Positions 1 to 6,910 of a DNA stretch of 38,256 nucleotides are shown here, in pieces. Both the position numbers and the translations under genes were made by a program. This stretch comes from Pontibacillus yanchengensis. GTDB lineage: Bacteria > Bacillota > Bacilli > Bacillales > BH030062. Position 1 is the stretch's first letter; the number at the start of each line of letters is the position of its first letter. The notes under the pieces were generated by a model that worked only from the letters and a program-made list of their open reading frames with translations, did not search any database and was not told where the DNA came from. The DNA is taken from positions 1 to 38,256 of the forward strand of contig NZ_WMEU01000015.1 in the NCBI RefSeq assembly GCF_009856295.1, in the 5' to 3' direction.

Positions 1-51
1 TTGGTCCAACGAGGAGTTTAAAGTTATTATGAGGGGTTGGCAAGTGACTTT

Positions 52-93
52 TTTAATTTATGCCGGCCCCCGCGGGGGCCGGCATAAATTAAA
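52..93. repeat. 42-bp perfect GC-core palindrome
   Basis: The 42 bases read identically on both strands, centred between 72 and 73. A GC-only core at about 63-82 (CCGGCCCCCG and its complement) is flanked by AATTTA/TAAATT arms. It lies just downstream of the minus-strand membrane-protein pair, so it could end that transcript, but no T-run follows it on either strand. The surrounding 20-50 and 94-115 also show a weaker inverted repeat. Its role is unknown: terminator, cruciform or insertion-element edge are all possible. Confidence 0.85.
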
Positions 94-110
94 TGCCAAT
101 CCTTACATTA

Positions 111-263
111 TTAGAATGCCATAAACATCTTAGCTAATCCTGAATCACTTTTTGGTAGGGAGTTATTATTATAAGTAGCCCCGCTATTAAACATTTGAAT
201 AATTAGTAGAGATATTACAAATAATAATATTGTATTAACATAAACAACTATTGAAATTACCAT
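111..263 (-). CDS. 50-aa single-span membrane peptide coupled to MauE-like gene
   Basis: The ATG overlaps the stop codon of the upstream MauE-like gene in a TAATG junction, so it is probably translated by coupling. The product has one N-terminal hydrophobic segment (about residues 2-24) followed by a short polar tail ending KMFMAF. In other bacteria MauE is often followed by a membrane-anchored thioredoxin-like partner (MauD/TlpA type). This peptide could be the truncated anchor of such a protein, since no CxxC motif remains, or an independent small membrane peptide. I do not recognise the sequence itself. Confidence 0.55.
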   Translation of the reverse strand: MVISIVVYVNTILLFVISLLIIQMFNSGATYNNNSLPKSDSGLAKMFMAF

Positions 264-784
264 TACTCTACACCTCTATTCATATTAATTTTGAACAATA
301 TTTTAATGAGAAAGTAAGAAAATATTATGCTGAAACTAGTAAAAAACATGTTTACTGTGGAATGAATAGATACTTGATCTACACCGATAGTTTGTTTGTC
401 AAATAATAAAACAAATTGAAAAAATGTTAAAAATGCAATATGAATGAGAGTTTTATAACCAAGAGTTTCATTAGTAAGTGCGCCAAAACAGTTACATTTA
501 ACATTTAGCTGTTTCACCTTTGCAATTATTACAGCCAATAAGAAAATAATAAGTAAAAAAAATAGCAAAAGCTTTCCATATAGCTGAGTACTACTAAATA
601 AAATGAGGATGCTTATAGAAAATTCAAATAATAAAACTAAAATGGCTCCAAATGTAGAATATAGACCTTTAAAACCTAAACTTTTTACTGTATCCCTAAA
701 ACTATTAAATGCATTAATCTTAGTTATTATAGAAAACATAAATAACCCACTTAAAAAAACTTTGATAAAAAGAAATGTATTCAT
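263..784 (-). CDS. MauE/DoxX-like redox-associated membrane protein
   Basis: The 173-aa product has about four or five hydrophobic segments and the motif VKCNCFGALTNETLG about two thirds of the way through. A CxCFG motif in this position is a hallmark of the MauE branch of the DoxX superfamily, thought to deliver reducing power or assist disulfide formation in secreted proteins. The start at 784 is chosen because GGAGGTGCTAC lies directly upstream; the longer reading frame to 817 has no ribosome-binding site. The gene overlaps the following 50-aa ORF. The substrate is unknown, and no obvious disulfide-rich client lies next to it. Confidence 0.7.
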   Translation of the reverse strand: MNTFLFIKVFLSGLFMFSIITKINAFNSFRDTVKSLGFKGLYSTFGAILVLLFEFSISILILFSSTQLYGKLLLFFLLIIFLLAVIIAKVKQLNVKCNCFGALTNETLGYKTLIHIAFLTFFQFVLLFDKQTIGVDQVSIHSTVNMFFTSFSIIFSYFLIKILFKINMNRGVE

Positions 785-1014
785 GTAGCACCTCCATATT
801 GGAATGATAATATACATTTTATTTACATGGATTAATTTACCACATAAAAATAAAATAAAGAATGCTTATTACAAAACATGTCAATAAAAGTGTTTTGTAG
901 ACAATATCCTTTGCTGGAGTTAAACAAAATATAGAATTTACTTTTATAATAGTGCCATTTACGACTGGGAATGCAACTTACTTAAGTTTTGGAAAACCTA
1001 CCATTAAATTTAAA

Positions 1015-1385
1015 TACACATGATACAAATTGGCGTAACTGTGTTTCTTAACTTCTCTACAATTTCTAGGAATACTCCTGGACCTTTCAATTTCTTGGTA
1101 CTTTCCCATCATTTATTCTTTCATATCATAATACTCAACTTTCTTTTTGAGTTGGGATAAGTCACTTTCATTCTCCGGCCCTTTCCCATACGAATATTGT
1201 TTCCCTAATGGTTGAGCTAACCTATGTTCTACCCCATTGTAAAAACATCGCATCCAGCTTTTAATCTGTGACTTATTTTTAATTCCAAACTTTCTCATAA
1301 TCTCCTTATTCGTTAATTCCCCCTCAAGTTTCAAACGAATAACTTCTCTCTTAACTTCTTCTGGATAAAATTTTTTCTTGCCCAC
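1015..1385 (-). pseudogene. Degenerate IS3-family orfA (transposase helix-turn-helix subunit)
   Basis: From a GTG at 1385 the frame encodes a typical IS3/IS150-type OrfA start: basic N-terminus, then a helix-turn-helix (LTNKEIMRKFGIKNKSQI) and KSWMRCFYNGVEHRL. A TAA at 1113-1115 interrupts it. The same frame continues with GKYQEIERS, a segment expected in the OrfA/OrfB overlap zone. A further shift is needed to read FLEIVEKLRNTVTP before the similarity ends near 1017. The DDE-containing OrfB is absent. It is a non-functional insertion-sequence remnant. Confidence 0.75.
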
Positions 1386-1480
1386 AAGAAAAACACCTCC
1401 AAATTTCGATAATTATTTATACGACTCTAGGGGTATTTTTTCCTCTCTCATATTATTGGGTGTATTGAGTCACTCTAAAA

Positions 1481-1497
1481 TTCATTGGCCGCAATCA
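1481..1497. repeat. Isolated IS21-type terminal sequence
   Basis: On the minus strand this reads TGATTGCGGCCAATGAA, matching the outer end of the nearby IS21 relic at 2481-2497 (TGATTACGGCCAATGAA) with one difference, in direct rather than inverted orientation. The inner part of the terminal repeat does not follow. The TGA is also the stop codon of the split gene at 1495-2677. It is probably the edge of a second, lost IS21-family copy. Confidence 0.5.
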
Positions 1498-1740
1498 TTC
1501 ATTTATATACTTTACTAATATTGCCTTTATACCAATAACTTCATCCGGTGAAATGGTTTGACGTCCACTTTTCCCTTCAACATCAAAATACCAAATAACC
1601 TCAATCGTATGATCTCGTTCCTCCATATGCTTTACCTTGATTACAGTCACGAGATTTTACCACCCTTGCCATGTAAATTACCACCATGCGCCAAAGAATT
1701 TACCACACAGTGCCAATGTATGTACCATTAATAAAGAATC

Positions 1741-1985
1741 CTACAGAATACTTTGGAGGACTGCAGGATTCAGGAAACTCTTTTTTGTAGTTAAAATAGA
1801 TTTAAAATAAACAAAGATTATTTTTATCAATTCCTTGTAGATATCTTGTTCTGTCCAGGTAAGAGGAGGAGGCTCTTTTCCATAAAAGGTTAAGAGTTTA
1901 GATTTTAACTCCTTCGCATTTCTTATACCCAATCAAATAATAGTAATGTTGTTCTATATTCTGTAGTTCATTATTTGTCATGATC
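1741..1985 (-). pseudogene. Remnant of IS21 accessory ORF downstream of istB
   Basis: Just after the istB remnant, an ATG frame begins MTNNELQNIEQHYYYLIG. A shift near 1930 moves the reading into a second frame that continues RNAKELKSKLLTFYGKEPPP and ends near the left terminal repeat. Some IS21-family elements carry a short third ORF in this place; that is from memory and unverified. No function can be assigned, and the frameshift suggests it is dead. Confidence 0.4.
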
Positions 1986-1991
1986 ACCATA

Positions 1992-2424
1992 TCATACACC
2001 TCCATTCAGTCCATGACGCTCACGAATTGAAACATTCTCATCTTTGATAGGAGTCATGGATGATACGGTCTAGTATGGTCTCTGCTATCGTTTCGTTGCC
2101 TAACTTTAGATGCCAACCACTTGGATCCATTTACTAACAAAAAATAGTGGGTGCTACTTTGTCCCGTACCTCAGTAATTTCTAGTAATATTGCTGCTGCT
2201 TCAGTTGATAAGTCGGTCAGTAACCATTCATCAAGAATGAGTAAATCTACTTCCATATATTTATTAATGCATTTTCGACAGCTTCCGTCTGTAGCTAATC
2301 TAGCAAGTGATAGTTCGTCTAGTAATTCGGGTAAGCGAATATATTTCACTTTATAAAGTTGACGGCAAGCAAATATCCCAAAAGCAGTAGCTAGGAGTGA
2401 GCTGGAAGTGGTAAGGGCTCGTCA
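1992..2424 (-). pseudogene. istB: Truncated, frameshifted istB (IS21 helper ATPase)
   Basis: The frame reads SLLATAFGIFACRQLY, then KYIRLPELLDEL, then a Walker B stretch VDLLILDEWLL. These are typical of the IstB AAA+ helper ATPase. The Walker A region is lost, because coding begins directly after the right terminal repeat. Two stop codons follow TIFC, after which the frame resumes with DPSGWHLKLG and TILDRIIHDSY. A further shift is required to read VSIRERHGL, the usual IstB C-terminus. The product cannot be functional. Confidence 0.85.
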
Positions 2425-2779
2425 TTCTCTGGTAAATTATTTGTCACTTGGTGGTAAATTACATGGCGAGGGTGGTATATTTCATTGGCCGTAATCATAC
2501 CTGGCTATGGAATACTCCGATGATTGTGTGCTCTTTCACTACACCTTCCCAAGTTATTTGATAAGTTTCCCCTTCTTCTGGGTATTCAAATTCACCATTT
2601 TGTAACTTGAGTAAGTCTTTACCCGAAAAGTAATAACCTTCTCTTTCGTCATCCTTCACATCTATAATTAGAGCCATATTTACATCCTTTCCATTCATCT
2701 ATTATTAATTGGTTGTTTATACGCTAGATAAAAAGAAGACGAGCTATATGCCCGCCTTTCTTACTGTAAATTTTCATCC

Positions 2780-3097
2780 TTACCTAATAACGTAATCAAT
2801 CCCTAAGAAAGATTGAATATCGGTATGATCTTGTCGCCCTTCAGGGAATAACCTAGCCATTACCTCAAATTGTTTATCAGTATAACCTAGGTCTTCATCT
2901 TCCCATGTGGAGGAGTGGATCATTACCTCTAATCCATCAGTTTCATCATGAAAAACTTCGATTTGTGGGGTATATCCCAATTTCTCTTCCATCAACTCAA
3001 ACATGATAAACTCTCTAACTTGTTCGGTTGTACCTGAGAATAGGACTTCTTGTTTTCTTCTAACTTGAATCATAGTTTCTTGTAATGTTGTACTCAT
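2780..3097 (-). CDS. Hypothetical plasmid protein, 105 aa
   Basis: This is an acidic, soluble protein with no membrane segment, cysteine pair or recognised motif; the middle is rich in Glu and Asp (VFHDETDGLEVMIHSSTWEDEDLG). It starts on ATG seven bases after AGGAGG in the repeated leader ACACTTTAGGAGGA shared with SSB, Rad52-like and ArdC-like genes. It is the last gene of that minus-strand block, following the 51-aa ORF whose stop codon lies inside its ribosome-binding motif. It is probably expressed with the plasmid DNA-metabolism genes. Confidence 0.7.
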   Translation of the reverse strand: MSTTLQETMIQVRRKQEVLFSGTTEQVREFIMFELMEEKLGYTPQIEVFHDETDGLEVMIHSSTWEDEDLGYTDKQFEVMARLFPEGRQDHTDIQSFLGIDYVIR

Positions 3098-3102
3098 TTT
3101 TA

Positions 3103-3119
3103 TTCCTCCTAAAGTGTAA
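3103..3119 (-). promoter_or_regulatory. Leader motif TTTACACTTTAGGAGGA (copy 1)
   Basis: Minus-strand TTACACTTTAGGAGGA before the 105-aa gene at 2780. The TAG within it is the stop of the preceding 51-aa ORF. Related copies lie before five other genes in the window. Confidence 0.7.
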
Positions 3120-3264
3120 AAGGTAGTTGAATATTGTTTTGATTCAACTTAATCCTTATCTTTTTCTTTTCTTTCTCCGTAAGCTTTTCATAGACCATGA
3201 AGGCTCTGTATGGTGTTGACGTAATGAGTTTCCTATAGACTTTAGCCGTAGCATCCAGATTCAT
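3109..3264 (-). CDS. 51-aa basic peptide, coupled to ArdC-like gene
   Basis: The ATG overlaps the stop of the ArdC/ImmA-like gene (TAATG), so translation is probably coupled. The product is a short basic helix-forming peptide (MNLDATAKVYRKLITSTPYR, then a KEKKKIRIKLNQ region). Its TAG stop sits inside the ribosome-binding leader of the next gene. There is no recognised family. The position between two genes of the block and the exact TAATG coupling support a real gene. Confidence 0.6.
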   Translation of the reverse strand: MNLDATAKVYRKLITSTPYRAFMVYEKLTEKEKKKIRIKLNQNNIQLPFTL

Positions 3265-4142
3265 TACGCGCTCACCTCATAACCTTCATTATCCTCCTGC
3301 AATTCTTCATCTATTTTAGAAAGGATTTCTTTAACAGCCATCTGAATGCGTTCCTCGCTTTGTTTAATCAATTCAATGGTCTTACTTTGACCAAAAGAAG
3401 CTAAGTAACCAAAGGAGTTTTGAGAAGTATCAATCCCTAACACATGACAAACGGTGAATCCTACCGACTCCGCTTCTAGCTCTCTCTGTTGTCTGGAGAG
3501 TTCTTTCCGCTTCTCAAGATCATTATGGAGAATCCCATGTCCCCATTCATGAATGAGCGTTAGTAATTTGTGGTTAGATGGATTTTTCCTCTGAATCACA
3601 ATAAGTTTATTCTTGAGGTCAAAGTAACCATCAGCACCGTTACTGTCCGCTTTTTCATAAACAGGAAAAGAGCAAACCGATTTTACTTTTTCGTATAACT
3701 CCGTTTCTCCCTTTATGGTCTTGATTAGGTCAGAAAAGCTTGGAACATCCTCACCCTCCGTTTGAGATATATCAAAAACGTGAGTAACAAAGTAATAATA
3801 ACTCTCTTGTAGCTCCTTCTCTCCATTTTCATTTTCGACTTCCTTAACCTTTGAGCCGCGAGCAATTATCTTAATTCCTTTTTCGCCTTTCTTCACATGA
3901 CGATCATGTTTCTTCCAGGTATTGAATCCTGCAACAAATCTCGCATTAGGCATTTGTTGAAAAATAAGAACCTGATTTCGAAGGCTGTATTGATAATGCT
4001 TGCTCGAAAACTTAAGAAAGTTTTGATACTGCTTCGTGGAAGCTGCTATTGTTTGTATCCCCTCTTCTATAAGTTCAAAGGCTTCATCTACCTTTTCTTG
4101 ACGAGTTTGTTTCTTGCTCTTACTATGATTTTTTTTACTCAT
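3264..4142 (-). CDS. ArdC-like antirestriction/ssDNA-binding protein with zinc-protease motif
   Basis: The 292-aa product has an N-terminal ArdC-type ssDNA-binding region (NFLKFSSKHYQYSLRNQVLI ... FNTWKKHDRHVKKGEKGIKI, about residues 40-95). A metallopeptidase domain follows with HEWGHGILH at about residues 198-206 and a downstream ELEAE glutamate. ArdC-type proteins on conjugative elements bind single-stranded DNA and protect incoming plasmids; the ImmA/IrrE-like zinc site may cleave a partner. The start at 4142 follows GGAGGATGG; the in-frame ATG at 4145 is an alternative. The longer frame to 4199 runs through a terminator and is unlikely. Confidence 0.8.
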   Translation of the reverse strand: MSKKNHSKSKKQTRQEKVDEAFELIEEGIQTIAASTKQYQNFLKFSSKHYQYSLRNQVLIFQQMPNARFVAGFNTWKKHDRHVKKGEKGIKIIARGSKVKEVENENGEKELQESYYYFVTHVFDISQTEGEDVPSFSDLIKTIKGETELYEKVKSVCSFPVYEKADSNGADGYFDLKNKLIVIQRKNPSNHKLLTLIHEWGHGILHNDLEKRKELSRQQRELEAESVGFTVCHVLGIDTSQNSFGYLASFGQSKTIELIKQSEERIQMAVKEILSKIDEELQEDNEGYEVSA

Positions 4143-4149
4143 CATCCAT

Positions 4150-4167
4150 CCTCCTAAAAGTGTAATT
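4150..4167 (-). promoter_or_regulatory. Leader motif ACACTTTTAGGAGGA (copy 2)
   Basis: Minus-strand leader before the ArdC-like gene, with one extra T relative to the other copies. It is preceded by a terminator at 4182-4219, so a promoter must lie between the two or transcription must read through. Confidence 0.65.
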
Positions 4168-4174
4168 GTGTACA

Positions 4175-4219
4175 TAAAAAAAAGACTTCCTAAAGCCATT
4201 TAAGGCATTAAAAAGTCTT
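4175..4219 (-). terminator. Rho-independent terminator after 85-aa gene
   Basis: On the minus strand AAGACTT (4219-4213) pairs with AAGTCTT (4188-4182), with an inner GCCTTAAATGGC hairpin, followed by a run of T. It lies between the gene at 4233 and the ArdC-like gene. Confidence 0.75.
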
Positions 4220-4232
4220 CATCGTCGTTATT

Positions 4233-4490
4233 TTAGAGATGTTTTCTTAAGTGGGTAATGTACCCTCTTACTTCTTTATACAATTCATCCCCTTTGCTTA
4301 TTAACTCATCAGCCATTTCTGAGGATATTCCATCTAAGGAATCAAGCTTTTCTACTAGTTTTGGGTGACGACCAAAACCATCCACTTCCATCAGAAAATA
4401 CGGGCCTTTCCGTTTGTCATACGTACGAATGACATAAGCTTTAGGTAATTTGGATAAAGAAACATCATTTTTTATCATCATCATATTCAA
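4233..4490 (-). CDS. Hypothetical protein, 85 aa
   Basis: This small soluble protein has a central KAYVIRTYDKRKGPYFLMEV region that could form a beta hairpin and a helical C-terminal half. The start is uncertain: a TTG at 4490 lies nine bases after AGGAG, while ATG codons at 4484, 4481 and 4478 are further away. It sits alone between the 279-aa gene and a good terminator. The family is not recognised. Confidence 0.6.
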   Translation of the reverse strand: MNMMMIKNDVSLSKLPKAYVIRTYDKRKGPYFLMEVDGFGRHPKLVEKLDSLDGISSEMADELISKGDELYKEVRGYITHLRKHL

Positions 4491-4587
4491 TGAACATCAC
4501 TCCTAGTGAAGTGAGGTTCCTTACTGGGGTAACACCATTAAACTAAATTAGCTATGAAGATTCAAGGACAAATGTGAAGGAATTCTA

Positions 4588-5427
4588 TCAAGCATTACGT
4601 GAAAGATTAGATTTACGAATGCGTTCACTTTGGAAGTAATCCCAAGCTCTTTGTTCCGATTCTACATCCATTACCATGAATTTTAGTTTATGGTCTGTCA
4701 TCATCCTAAAGGATTGAATCTCCTTTTGGTTCAATATCCCTCGGCAAATATAGTCATCTAAGGCTTCCATGTTAACACTACCGTACTGTTTCAGAAAATC
4801 CGCTCCTAGTTCTTGATAGATAGCAGGTATATCATACTCCGTTGCATAATTCAACCTTTTGACCGTTCCATAATTCGATACTAGACTTCCTGCTTGTTTC
4901 AATACAGGGCAATTCAGCATATTGTTCTTGTATAATTCAAGTTGATTTTTCATGCGATCATGCCCACTTTTGGTTTTTAAGAACCAATGACTCAACCTCT
5001 CAAGGTTCATATCAAAATTGTATTGTGTTTTGTCTAAATGCCCTCGGCCTTCACCATTAAGATAGAAGCGGACATAAGACTTAACAGGATAAGCAAATCT
5101 AGATAGTGTATTTTGAATATCAGTCTCTTCTTTTACCTTTTTGGCGTCTATCTTCGTTACATAAGGTAGAACACCAAAGTTCTCAAGGTAATCAAGCAGC
5201 CCTTCTTGGTCGGTTGTATAGACTGGATTTCGAATGAACTTTGCAACGACACCATGAAACTCGTGGCGAATATCATGACTATCCTTTACGATTTTATGAA
5301 ATTGGTCCTTCATTTGTTCTTTGCGATTTTCATAGAACTTTAACTCTCTGTATAAGCCCCCTGTAAATACCTTTTCCATTAACTTTGAGGCTCCAATTAA
5401 CTGGACTTCTTGTTTCTTTTTAGCCAT
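4588..5427 (-). CDS. Hypothetical plasmid protein, 279 aa
   Basis: This is a basic, largely helical protein (MAKKKQEVQLIGASKLMEKV...) with no membrane segments or obvious catalytic motif. It lies between SSB and the 85-aa gene, with its own copy of the ACACTTTAGGAGGA leader, and a terminator separates it from SSB. Its setting suggests a role in plasmid DNA metabolism or transfer, but the sequence does not prove one. It could be a nucleic-acid-binding or structural accessory protein. Confidence 0.7.
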   Translation of the reverse strand: MAKKKQEVQLIGASKLMEKVFTGGLYRELKFYENRKEQMKDQFHKIVKDSHDIRHEFHGVVAKFIRNPVYTTDQEGLLDYLENFGVLPYVTKIDAKKVKEETDIQNTLSRFAYPVKSYVRFYLNGEGRGHLDKTQYNFDMNLERLSHWFLKTKSGHDRMKNQLELYKNNMLNCPVLKQAGSLVSNYGTVKRLNYATEYDIPAIYQELGADFLKQYGSVNMEALDDYICRGILNQKEIQSFRMMTDHKLKFMVMDVESEQRAWDYFQSERIRKSNLSRNA

Positions 5428-5430
5428 ACA

Positions 5431-5449
5431 ATTCCTCCTAAAGTGTAAA
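5431..5449 (-). promoter_or_regulatory. Leader motif TTTACACTTTAGGAGGA (copy 3)
   Basis: Minus-strand TTTACACTTTAGGAGGAAT directly before the 279-aa gene, placed immediately after a terminator hairpin. Confidence 0.7.
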
Positions 5450-5450
5450 T

Positions 5451-5488
5451 ATAAAGAAAAGCTCCTCTAAAAATAGAGAAGCTTTCTT
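5451..5488 (-). terminator. Terminator after SSB gene
   Basis: On the minus strand AAGCTTCTCTA pairs with TAGAGGAGCTT (one mismatch), followed by TTCTTT. It is a short, AT-rich hairpin and might be leaky, allowing read-through into the 279-aa gene. Confidence 0.6.
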
Positions 5489-5496
5489 CCACTTAA

Positions 5497-5943
5497 TTAT
5501 TGAAGAGCTTGACCACTAAATGGATCTCCGTATTGAGGTGCTTCTGGAAGCCCTGACGGTTGACCATTCCCGTTAGCGGATTGCTGATTAGTGGACTGTA
5601 ATGAATCCTGAAAGTCTTTCTTGTTATCAAGATACTGGTAACTTTCAATAATCAGTTCGTTAAATGTATAGTTCTTCCCACCAATGGTCTTCTTAACAGG
5701 TTGAACACGAGCTTTGACAAAAAGCAACCTACCTTTAGCAAGGTTAGCGCAAAGGTCTTGAGCTCGCTTGTCCCATGCAACGAAATCAACATAACGAGTT
5801 CGTTTTTCCGAAGTACCATTTTCTCCATTAACATAGTAATCTTGAGCTAAGGATACGTTAGCTACACTCTTTTGAGATGTATTCGTATGATTGAGCTTCG
5901 GCTGACGAGTTGATCTTCCTATCATTTCAAATTGGTTTAACAT
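5497..5943 (-). CDS. ssb: Single-stranded DNA-binding protein (SSB)
   Basis: The 148-aa product is an OB-fold SSB. The N-terminus MLNQFEMIGR matches the usual MxNxxxLxGR strand, and RTRYVDFVAWDKRAQDLCANLAKGRLLFVKARVQ matches the core of SSB with the conserved K-G turn. The tail (about residues 112-148) is Gln/Gly/Pro-rich and ends GDPFSGQALQ, lacking the terminal acidic DDDIPF tip that normally recruits partner proteins; only DPF is present, set back from the end. It directly follows the Rad52-like gene and shares its leader motif, so the two probably act together on ssDNA. Confidence 0.85.
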   Translation of the reverse strand: MLNQFEMIGRSTRQPKLNHTNTSQKSVANVSLAQDYYVNGENGTSEKRTRYVDFVAWDKRAQDLCANLAKGRLLFVKARVQPVKKTIGGKNYTFNELIIESYQYLDNKKDFQDSLQSTNQQSANGNGQPSGLPEAPQYGDPFSGQALQ

Positions 5944-5950
5944 ATTAAAA

Positions 5951-5967
5951 TCCTCCTAAAGTGTTTG
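5951..5967 (-). promoter_or_regulatory. Leader motif AACACTTTAGGAGGA (copy 4)
   Basis: Minus-strand copy before ssb, in the 37-bp gap after the Rad52-like gene. Confidence 0.65.
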
Positions 5968-5980
5968 TGTAATGTGGGTT

Positions 5981-6814
5981 TTATCCTACTTTTGCAATGT
6001 CATCAATAACATAGGCTTGGCCACTCTCATGCATCGACGTTTTAACAGCTACCTTCGATTTTGGCTCTAAACTTAATTCCTCAATCTTTTGAGCCATCTT
6101 ACCAATAGCATAGACCACAGCAGACTGATTGTTATTAGACATAAGAGCAATCTCATAGTATCTTTGACCGTTTGCATCTTTCGGCAACAGACCGTCTAAG
6201 ATACACTCCGTAAAGCCAGGAGGGATAGACCCTTGTGTGCTTTGTTGAGGCTTCTCATGTCCTTGATTCTGTTGTGGTGATGTTTGACCACTGCGACTTC
6301 CTTGCTCATGTTGAGGTAAAGCATTACTAGGTAACTGAGGCGGTGTAAAATAACCAAAAATATTTTGTTTCTTATCATTAACGCGCACATCATTTTGAGT
6401 AGATTTTTGTTGCGTTACTTTCACCCTAAATTCACCTAGATCATATAGATATCTTCCCAAGTTATAAAGGATAGCACTCCTTTTCAAAGCTCCAGAAATG
6501 GCTCCTTTGGTTGGCTCTACTTGAGTTCTGTCTGCTCCATCCCATTTGATAATGGAACGTTCTTCTGAAATCCAAATACGGATTCCTTGCGTAACTCCAC
6601 CACCAGGTAATTCTTTAATCTCATTTTCCCAGCGGTCCCATCCTACAACTTCATCCAAACGGTTCATAATTGCTCTCGATTGTACATAGGGTACAACGAT
6701 AGCCGTCGGTCCGTTTTGGTTAGAAAACGTATGAACCGTTCGCCATTCGAGATCTTGACTCGAAAAAGGTTCAGATAACTTCTCTTTGATTTCCTGCATG
6801 TTTAATGGTTCCAT
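5981..6814 (-). CDS. Rad52/22-family single-strand annealing protein
   Basis: The N-terminal half (about residues 10-130) carries the Rad52/Rad22-type signature. WRTVHTF is followed by VVPYVQSRAIMNRLDEVVGW, then IKWDGADRTQVEPTKGAISG, then ALKRSAILYNLGRYLYDL. Such proteins anneal complementary ssDNA and mediate RecA-independent recombination in phages and plasmids. The middle is low-complexity Gln-rich (PQHEQGSRSGQTSPQQNQG), and the C-terminal 75 residues form a separate OB-like region. The ATG at 6814 follows GGAGGATGATTGT. Upstream lie a terminator and a conserved structured RNA, so expression is probably controlled by attenuation; ssb lies directly downstream. Confidence 0.8.
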   Translation of the reverse strand: MEPLNMQEIKEKLSEPFSSQDLEWRTVHTFSNQNGPTAIVVPYVQSRAIMNRLDEVVGWDRWENEIKELPGGGVTQGIRIWISEERSIIKWDGADRTQVEPTKGAISGALKRSAILYNLGRYLYDLGEFRVKVTQQKSTQNDVRVNDKKQNIFGYFTPPQLPSNALPQHEQGSRSGQTSPQQNQGHEKPQQSTQGSIPPGFTECILDGLLPKDANGQRYYEIALMSNNNQSAVVYAIGKMAQKIEELSLEPKSKVAVKTSMHESGQAYVIDDIAKVG

Positions 6815-6820
6815 ACAATC

Positions 6821-6838
6821 ATCCTCCTAAAGCGTAAT
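6821..6838 (-). promoter_or_regulatory. Leader motif TTACGCTTTAGGAGGA (copy 5)
   Basis: Minus-strand copy with one substitution (ACGC for ACAC) before the Rad52-like gene, placed 14 bases after the terminator hairpin at 6852-6873. Confidence 0.65.
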
Positions 6839-6843
6839 TTTTT

Positions 6844-6873
6844 ATATAAAAAATCCATAGACATCTATGGATT
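6844..6873 (-). terminator. Terminator/attenuator hairpin before Rad52-like gene
   Basis: On the minus strand AATCCATAGA pairs with TCTATGGATT across a 2-base gap, followed by TTTTTTA. It lies between the structured RNA at 6911-6995 and the ribosome-binding site. The same order occurs at 37259-37396. Confidence 0.75.
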
Positions 6874-6910
6874 CTTCATAACAGTAATGTGATTTTCATA
6901 GTTTCAGAGC

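Larger units (their letters stand above)
1638..2497 (-). mobile_element. Internally deleted IS21-family element (860 bp) with TACCT target duplication
   Basis: The ends are long inverted repeats starting TGATTAC and sharing several copies of a TACCACC/AATTTACC motif (about 1638-1704 and 2430-2497). They are flanked by a perfect 5-bp direct repeat TACCT at 1633-1637 and 2498-2502. Inside are only remnants of istB and a small downstream ORF; istA and the N-terminal part of istB are missing. An intact IS21-family element is about 2-2.5 kb, so this copy is non-autonomous and would need IstA/IstB in trans. The insertion splits the gene at 1495-2677. Confidence 0.85.
1495..2677 (-). pseudogene. Small gene (about 105 aa) split by the IS21 relic
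   Basis: The 5' part (2677-2498) encodes MALIIDVKDDEREGYY... ending GVFHSQV. The 3' part (1632-1495) encodes KHMEERDHTIEVIWYFDVEG... ending VKYINE. If the element at 1638-2497 and one copy of the TACCT target duplication are removed, the two parts join in frame into one 105-aa acidic protein, so this was one gene before the insertion. The start at 2677 is supported by AAAGGATG upstream; an ATG at 2698 is an alternative. The family is not recognised. Truncated 60-aa and 43-aa products may still be made. Confidence 0.75.

Noticed and set aside
52..93. The GC palindrome as a normal terminator
   Set aside because: No T-run on either strand; kept as an unexplained repeat instead.
4143..4199. N-terminal extension of the ArdC-like gene
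   Set aside because: It reads through a terminator; the leader motif with AGGAGGATGG decides the later start.
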